Below are positions 1 through 5,090 of a stretch of DNA of 6,216 bases, in pieces. Every line of letters starts with the position of its first letter. Positions within the stretch are counted from its first letter, which is position 1. The notes under the pieces were generated by a model. The model saw nothing but the letters and a program-made list of their open reading frames with translations, had not been told where the DNA came from and did no database searches. Source of the stretch: Rhodoferax sp. (lineage in GTDB: Bacteria; Pseudomonadota; Gammaproteobacteria; Burkholderiales; Burkholderiaceae_C); NCBI GenBank assembly GCA_030683195.1, contig JAUXQA010000240.1:1-6216 (forward strand), in the 5' to 3' direction. Position numbers and translations under genes: made by a program.

Positions 1-53
1 TAAACCTCAGGGCCAGGGGACCTGGCGCTACCAGCGGTGAGGGCAGCAGTCAT
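1..53 (-). CDS. Possible N-terminal fragment of a downstream gene (partial, runs off the left edge)
   Basis: An ATG on the minus strand (51-53) overlaps the TGA stop of the methyltransferase-like gene in an ATGA arrangement. The frame stays open through all 17 remaining codons to the window edge, giving a start such as MTAALTAGSARSPGPEV. A 4-base stop/start overlap is a common sign of translational coupling in bacterial operons. There is no clear Shine-Dalgarno sequence just upstream, and 17 codons are far too few to recognise a family. The piece is also short enough to be open by chance. This is a tentative call that depends on the sequence to the left. Confidence 0.33.
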   Translation of the reverse strand, partial: MTAALTAGSARSPGPEV

Positions 54-805
54 TTGGGCAGGGGTTTAAAGACGCGCACCCACTTGGCAGCCGGCAGGCC
101 CCAGTTGGCCTGAATGATCTCGGCCCGGGCATCGAGCACCTCCCGCGTGGGGCGGTTGGGTGTGCGCTGGGCCAGCACCACGGTGTTGCCCTCACGCGTG
201 GGCTTGAACGCCCACACGGCGTCCTTACCAAACGCAGCAGAGATTTTCTCGACGCTGCGTGCAAAGCTGGAGGCCCGGCCAAACAGATTGACCGTCATGC
301 ACCCCTCGGGGGTCAGCAGGCGGTGGCAGTTGTTATAAAACGGCAGGCTGTCTAGCACTGGCGCGGCGGCCTCGTGGTCGTACAGGACCACCAGCAACGC
401 GTCCACCGAGCCCCACCATTTGGGGTTATCAATCTCCAGCGCTGCATCAGTGAGCACTACCTGCATGCGGGTGTTGTCTGCCGGCAGCTTGAACCACCCC
501 CTGCAGGCGGTCAACACCTGGGGATTGAGCTCAATGGCCACGGTCTTCATGCGCAGCTCTTTGTGGCAAAACTTGGTGAGTGAGCCAGCGCCCAGCCCCA
601 ACTGCATGGCCTGGCGCTTGGTGACCGAGTCAGGCTCCACAAACAGCAGCCACGCCATCATGCGCTGGATGTACTCATGGAACAGCACGGTGGGCGCGTC
701 CATCAGCATGGAGCCCTGAATCCATTCTGTGCCCAGATGGAGGTGACGAAGCGGGCCTTCGTCGGAGAAGTTGACTTCGGGGAGGGTGTGGGTGCGTTTT
801 TTCAA
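50..805 (-). CDS. Spermidine-synthase-like SAM-dependent methyltransferase-fold protein
   Basis: A 251-residue soluble protein with the spermidine/spermine synthase fold. Residues about 20-45 look like the N-terminal beta-hairpin region (GTEWIQGSM), and a Rossmann-type nucleotide-binding core follows. SAM-binding motif I is LGLGAGS (69-75), the acidic residue ending strand 2 is E92 (VAIELNP), and D120-A121 follows the next strand. The segment where true spermidine synthases carry their catalytic DxxDP reads VVLYDHEAAAP (139-149): the first aspartate is replaced by a hydrophobic residue while D143 remains. VNLF (172-175) matches the SpeE-like methyltransferase branch rather than SpeE itself. 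It is therefore probably not an aminopropyltransferase, and its substrate is unknown. The start is taken as TTG at 803-805, because an in-frame stop lies at 812-814 and the next ATG (residue 33) would remove the conserved N-terminus. The only purine-rich stretch upstream lies about 14 bases away. Family assignment is good; function is uncertain. Confidence 0.85.
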   Translation of the reverse strand: MKKRTHTLPEVNFSDEGPLRHLHLGTEWIQGSMLMDAPTVLFHEYIQRMMAWLLFVEPDSVTKRQAMQLGLGAGSLTKFCHKELRMKTVAIELNPQVLTACRGWFKLPADNTRMQVVLTDAALEIDNPKWWGSVDALLVVLYDHEAAAPVLDSLPFYNNCHRLLTPEGCMTVNLFGRASSFARSVEKISAAFGKDAVWAFKPTREGNTVVLAQRTPNRPTREVLDARAEIIQANWGLPAAKWVRVFKPLPK

Positions 806-814
806 GATGGCTTA

Positions 815-842
815 ATTATCCCCATCTGCCCCACCCTGTAAA
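815..842 (-). promoter_or_regulatory. Predicted sigma70-type promoter for the methyltransferase-like gene
   Basis: On the minus strand, a -35 TTTACA (837-842) and a -10 GATAAT (815-820) are separated by 16 bases. Each matches the consensus at 5 of 6 positions. A transcript would begin near 808, only about 3 bases before the TTG start codon at 805, so the message would be essentially leaderless unless translation really starts elsewhere. The call rests on pattern matching alone. Confidence 0.45.
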
Positions 843-880
843 AAATGGCGTGCTGTCCCACCGAATTAACAAGCCGTTGC

Positions 881-899
881 TCACCGTCAAAGGCGGTGA
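881..899. repeat. Inverted repeat (possible operator) just upstream of the kinase promoter
   Basis: TCACCG (881-886) and CGGTGA (894-899) form a perfect 6-base dyad with a 7-base spacer. It ends two bases before the predicted -35 of the kinase gene. This is where an activator or repressor of the kinase could bind. No U-tract follows, so a terminator is unlikely. A dyad this short can also arise by chance. Confidence 0.3.
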
Positions 900-900
900 A

Positions 901-929
901 TTGAGTAGAATCAATCCTGTTTCGATAAA
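901..929 (+). promoter_or_regulatory. Predicted sigma70-type promoter for the hybrid kinase
   Basis: A -35 TTGAGT (901-906) and a -10 GATAAA (924-929) are separated by the ideal 17 bases. Each matches the consensus at 4 of 6 positions, inside an AT-rich stretch. Transcription would start near 936, leaving a leader of about 35 bases before the TTG start at 972. This is a moderate, pattern-only call. Confidence 0.42.
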
Positions 930-960
930 ATTTGCAAAAAATTAACGAAATATTAAAAAC

Positions 961-965
961 GGGAG
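961..965 (+). promoter_or_regulatory. Ribosome binding site that fixes the TTG start of the kinase
   Basis: GGGAG lies 6 bases before the TTG at 972-974. An in-frame TAA at 954-956 leaves no earlier start. Later in-frame starts such as the GTG at 996 would cut into the first membrane helix and have no comparable site. This decides the start in favour of TTG 972. Confidence 0.7.
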
Positions 966-971
966 TGTCAA

Positions 972-3641
972 TTGCAACTTATCTTGGTACTTAGCTCTGC
1001 GGTGTGCGTCATTACAGCGTTGGGTTTGTTGATCATCTGGCGGCATGACAAAAAACAACGCTTTACCAAAAACGTAGCCCTGGCACTGCTGGCTGGTGCC
1101 CCGCTGGCTCTCCTCGTCATGGCTTTGCGCAGCGCGGACCCACTGGTCTCGATGCTCGGGGCGGCTGGATTCAGCTTGGCTGGCGTGGCCATCGTCACCT
1201 TCATGTTCAGTGCATGTATGGACTTGGCCAATCGCCCGGTGACGAACAAGCAGTTGCTTGGGGTCTCCGCCCTGCTATTGGTGCCCTATGCCTGGGCGAC
1301 AACGCAGCATTCGCTGGCGCTGATCGGACTGCTCAACGCGGTGATGTTTATCTCGGCTGGCGCCTATTTGACCCACAAACTCTGGCTCACGGGCTGGGTT
1401 GAGCGATTGATTGGCCTGCTGATCGTGATGTTGGGTGCCAATGCTTTGCACATTGGACTGATGGGCGACGAGGGTATGGTCCAGCAAGCTGCAGTAGGTA
1501 TTTTGCTGCGAATCGCCATCACGCTGGCCTTTGCCTTTGCCGCGCTGTCGCGCACCAAAGCACGGTCAGTGCGTATGGCGCAGCGGTTCGAGAACCTGAG
1601 CGAGAACTCGCTGCAAGGCATGGCGATCACCACCCGCGATGCCTTGATGTATGCCAACCCGGCAGCCCTGAAGATCTTTGGGTTTGCCTCGCTGGCGCAA
1701 GCAATCAAAGCGGGCCCGTGGACCGTGGTGAGCCCCGAGCGCAAGGCCAAAGATGGCGATGGAGTCGAGGCCATGTTCAGCGGAGAAAAATCTTTTTTTG
1801 AAGAGAACCGGACCACAGTGCGAGCCGACGGGACCCAACTTCGCATCAAACTGTCCAGTTGGCCCACCGAATGGGAGGGCCAGCCTGCGGCCCAAATTGT
1901 GATCGTGGACCACACCCAGGCCTACGAAGCGGAGCAACAACTCAAAGCCAACCAGGCCGAACTGGAGCAACAGGAGCTTGAATTCAAAGCCAGAGAGAAA
2001 GCCGCACTGCTGGAGGCCAACGCGGTGCTTGAAGCACGCGTGATCGAGCGCACCCAGGAACTCAACGACGCTTACCTGGCCAAAAACCAGTTTCTCGCCA
2101 ACATGTCGCATGAGATCCGCACACCCATGAATGCCATTTTGGGCTTGCTGACCCTGATGCAAGGCACCCCGCTGGACGACATCCAGAAGGAATACGCACA
2201 AAAAACAGAGCGGGCGGCCAAGTCGCTGCTCAGCCTGCTCAATGACATCCTTGATTTTTCAAAAATTGAAGCCGGCAAGCTCGCGCTGGAATCCAGTAAT
2301 TTTGAGGTGGAACGGATGATGCGGGACCTGTCGATCGTTCTGGCGGGCAACGACCTCAATAAGCCGGTCGAACTGCTGTTTGATCTGGACCCCCTGCTGC
2401 CCAAAGTCTTGGTGGGCGACTCGATGCGCCTGCTTCAGGTGCTGATGAACCTGACCGGCAACGCGCTCAAATTTACCCCACGTGGCCATGTGATCACCCG
2501 CCTGAGTTTGCTGACCCGAACGCCCACCCACGCCACCATCCGGTTCGCGGTGAGCGACACCGGCATTGGCATCGCTGAAAACAATTTGGCTCACATCTTT
2601 GATGTGTTCGCCCAAGCTCAAGCCGCCACCACACGCCAGTTTGGCGGCTCGGGGCTGGGTTTGTCCATTTGTCAGCGGCTGCTGGGCCTCATGGGCAGCA
2701 AGTTGCATGTGGAGAGTGCCGTGGGTTTGGGAAGTACGTTCTCTTTTGATCTGAACATTCCGACCGGACCTGAGCCTGCGGCAGCAGCCACCGGTTCGCC
2801 CGTGGTCGCCACCACGGCGCTGGTGATTGACGACAATCCGTTTGCCCAGGCGTTCATTGGCAAAATGCTGCAGTCGCTGGGCTGGGCGGTCGACACGGCC
2901 CGCTCCGGCCAACAGGCCATTGCCATGGTGACCAGCCGCCACTCCAGCGGCAAGGCTGCGTACGCCCTGATCGTGACGGACTGGAACATGAGCGGCCTGG
3001 ACGGCTGGCAAACCCTGGAGGGCATAGAAAAAATCAACCCCACGGGCCCACCGCCCATCAAGCTCATGGTGAGTGCCTTTGGGCGCGACAAGCTGGCGGA
3101 GCGAACGCCACAGGAACAAGCTCGCCTGAATGCCTATCTGGTCAAGCCCGTGACGAGTGAAATGCTGTCCGAAGTGGTGAGCAAGGCATTGCTGGGCCAG
3201 AGCAATGTGCGTTCAGGCCCGAGAACCAAGACCGACAAGGTCAAGCGCCTGGATGGCATGCGCTTGCTGGTGGTGGAGGACAACCTCATGAACCAGCTGG
3301 TGGCCAAAGAGCTGTTGGGCAAGGAGGGCGCTGTGATTGAAATTGCAGGCAACGGCAGCTTGGGCCTGGATGCGCTGGCCAGGACGACGCAGGCGTTCAA
3401 CGCCGTTTTAATGGACATGCAAATGCCGGTGATGGACGGCTGCACCGCTGCCCGTGCCATTCGCACAAATCCGGGCCACCGGCATCTGCCCATCATCGCC
3501 ATGACGGCCAACAACACAGCATCAGACCGTCAAACCTGCCTGGATGCTGGCATGAATGACCATGTGGGCAAGCCGTTCGACATCAACTACCTTGTCGGTG
3601 TGATCCTGAAACACACGACCCCAACTCCTGCCCCAACCTAA
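972..3641 (+). CDS. Membrane hybrid sensor histidine kinase (7TM-PAS-HisKA-HATPase-REC-REC)
   Basis: An 889-residue inner-membrane signalling kinase that should autophosphorylate a histidine and pass the phosphate to aspartates in its own receivers. Residues 1-195 contain about seven hydrophobic helices (near 2-23, 34-52, 57-82, 95-111, 114-135, 144-164, 170-193). Basic loops (24-31, 195-202) suggest N-terminus out and C-terminus in. A PAS-like domain spans about 205-315 and a glutamate-rich coiled coil about 316-370. HisKA has H380 in NMSHEIRTPMN. The ATPase domain shows the N box (N493, N497), G1 DTGIGIA (529-535), an F box (F543, F546) and the glycine-rich GGSGLGL (558-564). REC1 has D620/D621, phospho-acceptor D670, S701 and K725; REC2 has E769/D770, D815, T845 and K867. 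Both receivers look intact. There is no HPt domain, so onward relay would need a separate HPt protein or would stay internal. The signal sensed is unknown, and no partner regulator is adjacent. It starts with TTG, supported by a good ribosome binding site. Confidence 0.95.
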   Translation: MQLILVLSSAVCVITALGLLIIWRHDKKQRFTKNVALALLAGAPLALLVMALRSADPLVSMLGAAGFSLAGVAIVTFMFSACMDLANRPVTNKQLLGVSALLLVPYAWATTQHSLALIGLLNAVMFISAGAYLTHKLWLTGWVERLIGLLIVMLGANALHIGLMGDEGMVQQAAVGILLRIAITLAFAFAALSRTKARSVRMAQRFENLSENSLQGMAITTRDALMYANPAALKIFGFASLAQAIKAGPWTVVSPERKAKDGDGVEAMFSGEKSFFEENRTTVRADGTQLRIKLSSWPTEWEGQPAAQIVIVDHTQAYEAEQQLKANQAELEQQELEFKAREKAALLEANAVLEARVIERTQELNDAYLAKNQFLANMSHEIRTPMNAILGLLTLMQGTPLDDIQKEYAQKTERAAKSLLSLLNDILDFSKIEAGKLALESSNFEVERMMRDLSIVLAGNDLNKPVELLFDLDPLLPKVLVGDSMRLLQVLMNLTGNALKFTPRGHVITRLSLLTRTPTHATIRFAVSDTGIGIAENNLAHIFDVFAQAQAATTRQFGGSGLGLSICQRLLGLMGSKLHVESAVGLGSTFSFDLNIPTGPEPAAAATGSPVVATTALVIDDNPFAQAFIGKMLQSLGWAVDTARSGQQAIAMVTSRHSSGKAAYALIVTDWNMSGLDGWQTLEGIEKINPTGPPPIKLMVSAFGRDKLAERTPQEQARLNAYLVKPVTSEMLSEVVSKALLGQSNVRSGPRTKTDKVKRLDGMRLLVVEDNLMNQLVAKELLGKEGAVIEIAGNGSLGLDALARTTQAFNAVLMDMQMPVMDGCTAARAIRTNPGHRHLPIIAMTANNTASDRQTCLDAGMNDHVGKPFDINYLVGVILKHTTPTPAPT

Positions 3642-4174
3642 ATCAGGCCTGCGGCCTGCACTACATCCCGCCACGCCGCCAGCTTGCGCTCGAAACTCCA
3701 ACTCGCGTTCGCCGGGCTGGTCGACGGCAGTTTGAAAACGGGCACACCCAGGGCGGCGGTGTGCCGGGCGTGTTTGAAACTCTCGCCACCGTTGTGGGCC
3801 ACGGCCCTGAGCTGAGGGCACCGCAGGCGCAAACCCACCAAATCGTTCAGCTGCGCAGAGCGAATGGCGGAGTCCAGGCTGCCCTCACGCTCGCAGGACG
3901 CATACACATCCCACACACCCACCCCCCGCGCCAGCAACCAATCAGTCCTCTTTTGATAGCTACCCAGGCAATCGAACTGCCGGCTAGAGGACCAAATGGC
4001 TTGAAAAATCCTCCAGAACTGGTTTTGGGGGTGTGCGTAGTACTGCTGCTTGGCCAATGACGCCACACTCGGAAAACTGCCCAGCACCAGCAGCCGTGTG
4101 TTGCCAGAGATAACGGGCGCGAGGCCTGTGAGGTGGGGCGTCGGCTGGGCTGCGCGGGTCCATTCAGTCGGCAT
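3638..4174 (-). CDS. DNA-deoxyinosine (hypoxanthine) glycosylase, uracil-DNA glycosylase superfamily family 6
   Basis: A 178-residue cytoplasmic repair enzyme expected to remove hypoxanthine, formed by adenine deamination, from DNA as the first step of base excision repair. Conserved blocks are LLVLGSFPSVASL (28-40), YYAHPQNQFW (45-54), LLARGVGVWDVYASC (80-94) with REGSLDSAI after it, AVAHNGG (124-130), and the C-terminal LPSTSPAN (149-156) typical of this superfamily. The Asn of HPQN (N51) is probably the active-site residue described for family 6, recalled from memory. The start is ATG 4172-4174, inside the end of the TatD-family gene (11-base overlap), with GGAG 10 bases upstream. The open frame extends to 4339, but those 55 codons merely overlap the TatD gene and carry no glycosylase motif. 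The stretch 57-76 is unusual and coincides with a palindromic repeat in the DNA. The stop overlaps the kinase stop by 4 bases. Confidence 0.87.
   Translation of the reverse strand: MPTEWTRAAQPTPHLTGLAPVISGNTRLLVLGSFPSVASLAKQQYYAHPQNQFWRIFQAIWSSSRQFDCLGSYQKRTDWLLARGVGVWDVYASCEREGSLDSAIRSAQLNDLVGLRLRCPQLRAVAHNGGESFKHARHTAALGVPVFKLPSTSPANASWSFERKLAAWRDVVQAAGLI
3644..3658. terminator. Small GC-rich hairpin at the convergent gene ends (weak terminator candidate)
   Basis: CAGGCC and GGCCTG form a perfect 6-base stem with a 3-base loop (TGC), just past the kinase stop and inside the last codons of the glycosylase. No run of T follows on the plus strand, and only a weak ATTT follows on the minus strand. 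It is not a canonical intrinsic terminator, but it is the only hairpin placed where both genes need to end. Confidence 0.22.
3945..4010. repeat. Imperfect palindromic repeat element inside the glycosylase gene
   Basis: The outer arms GTCCTCT (3945-3951) and AGAGGAC (3986-3992) are perfect inverted copies. Inside them, CTACCCAGGCA (3960-3970) and TGCCGGCTAG (3978-3987) pair with one mismatch and one bulge around a 7-base loop. The outer and inner arms share bases 3986-3987, so the full fold is asymmetric. By hand count, 3951-4010 has 28 of 60 G/C, against 39 of 60 for 3841-3900. The modules TTTTGATAGCT and CTAGAGGACCAAAT resemble, from memory, ends of interspersed palindromic repeats in Comamonadaceae genomes. 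On the coding strand the element supplies roughly residues 57-76 of the glycosylase. The inverted repeat is seen directly; membership of a dispersed family is inferred. Confidence 0.5.
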
Positions 4175-5039
4175 GGTTGAAGGTCTCCGGCGGGCACAAG
4201 GCGCGCAAGCGGGGCAAGGCATCCAGGGCGTTGCGTGTAGTGGCTGCGGCGATCGCCTCGGTGGACAGGCCGCGCAAGCGTGCCAGTTCCGCGCCAATGC
4301 GCGGTAACTCGGCGGGCTCATTGCGACCTTGGGGCGCACCGGCGGCGCGCTCGGCCGCTGTTTTATAAATCCAGTGGGGCGGCATGTCGGGGGCGTCGGT
4401 CTCCATCACGATCGCATTGAGGGGCAAGTTGGCGGCCAACCGGCGCAACTGCATGGCCCGCTCATAGGTCAGGGCTCCACCGAACCCCAGCTTGAAACCC
4501 AGGCCCAAAAACGCCTGCGCCTGCTGTTCACTGCCATTGAAGGCGTGGGCAATGCCCTGCCAGCGCGCACCTGATGGACCTGCCACGCTGCGCAGCCCTT
4601 TCAGCAACTGGTCCGCCGACTTGCGCACATGCAGGATCACCGGCAAGCCGTACTTGCGCGCGAGCCGCAACTGCTCAAGATAAAAATGGGTTTGTCGCGC
4701 GCGAAGAGGGCTCTGACACAACTCGGGCACAAAGAAATCAAGCCCGATTTCACCCACGGCCACCAGCCGGGGGTCATCACGGTAGCGCAGCAGGCAGGCA
4801 TCCAGCGCGCCCAGGTCAGCGTCCAGCGCTTTGGCCACATACAGGGGGTGAATGCCTAGCGCGTAGCTGTCACCACCGGCGTGGGCCAGCGCCCGAACGG
4901 CTTCAAAGTTGGCTGCCTCCACCGCCGGCAGCACGCAGTGCATGACGTTTCCAAATCGCGCTCGGGCCCTGACCTCGGGGGCCTGCAGCCCAAACTCGGG
5001 GGCATCCAGGTGGCAATGGGTATCGATCCAGTAACTCAT
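4164..5039 (-). CDS. TatD-family metal-dependent hydrolase (YjjV-like)
   Basis: A 291-residue cytoplasmic TIM-barrel hydrolase of the amidohydrolase superfamily. E. coli TatD itself is a magnesium-dependent 3'-5' exonuclease acting on DNA and RNA. The full metal-ligand set is visible: DTHCHLD (H8, H10), VGEIGLD (E97), ILHVRK (H137), AHAFNGS (H165) and METDAPDMP (D215). The ETDAPDMP motif and GFKLGFGGALTYERA (181-195) recall E. coli YjjV more than TatD or YcfH, so YjjV type is my best guess at the subgroup. It is longer than the roughly 260 residues usual in the family, mainly through extra residues after the ETDAPDMP motif (about 221-238). It starts at ATG 5037-5039 with no obvious Shine-Dalgarno site. 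It lies 51 bases after the binding-protein stop and overlaps the glycosylase start by 11 bases, suggesting co-translation with that gene. The exact substrate is uncertain. Confidence 0.92.
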   Translation of the reverse strand: MSYWIDTHCHLDAPEFGLQAPEVRARARFGNVMHCVLPAVEAANFEAVRALAHAGGDSYALGIHPLYVAKALDADLGALDACLLRYRDDPRLVAVGEIGLDFFVPELCQSPLRARQTHFYLEQLRLARKYGLPVILHVRKSADQLLKGLRSVAGPSGARWQGIAHAFNGSEQQAQAFLGLGFKLGFGGALTYERAMQLRRLAANLPLNAIVMETDAPDMPPHWIYKTAAERAAGAPQGRNEPAELPRIGAELARLRGLSTEAIAAATTRNALDALPRLRALCPPETFNHAD

Positions 5040-5090
5040 GCCAGAGAAATTACCACAGCCGGGCCGGCCGTGAGCAGCGCGGGGACAGGC

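Larger units (their letters stand above)
806..971. other. Divergent intergenic control region
   Basis: These 166 bases lie between two divergent genes. The half next to the methyltransferase-like gene holds its predicted promoter. The half next to the kinase is strikingly AT-rich from about 903 to 960 and holds the predicted kinase promoter. A 6-base dyad lies between them. I see no open reading frame or RNA gene here. Confidence 0.7.

Noticed and set aside
28..282. Minus-strand open frame overlapping the 3' end of the methyltransferase-like gene.
   Set aside because: Its translation is Arg/Pro/Ser-rich shadow sequence from another frame of a convincing gene.
865..890. A second minus-strand promoter with -35 TTGACG (885-890) and -10 GTTAAT (865-870).
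   Set aside because: The spacer is only 14 bases, too short for a normal sigma70 promoter. The pair at 815-842 is better.
1793..1799. Run of seven T in the kinase gene as a phase-variation or frameshift site.
   Set aside because: The frame is intact, a T7 run is modest, and it codes for an ordinary Phe-Phe within the PAS region.
1364..3119. Long minus-strand open frames opposite the kinase (for example 1566-2201 and 2259-3119).
   Set aside because: They lie antisense to unmistakable kinase domains and have compositions typical of GC-rich shadow frames.
4175..4339. A 55-codon N-terminal extension of the glycosylase frame, open back to an ATG at 4339.
   Set aside because: It lies wholly within the TatD-family gene, is rich in Pro, Cys and Arg in the manner of an out-of-frame shadow, and carries no glycosylase motif. 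The ATG at 4174 has a Shine-Dalgarno-like site.
5062..5069. GGCCGGCC palindrome between the binding-protein and TatD-family genes as a terminator.
   Set aside because: It is a short self-complementary site with no loop and no T-tract. In GC-rich DNA this is expected by chance.
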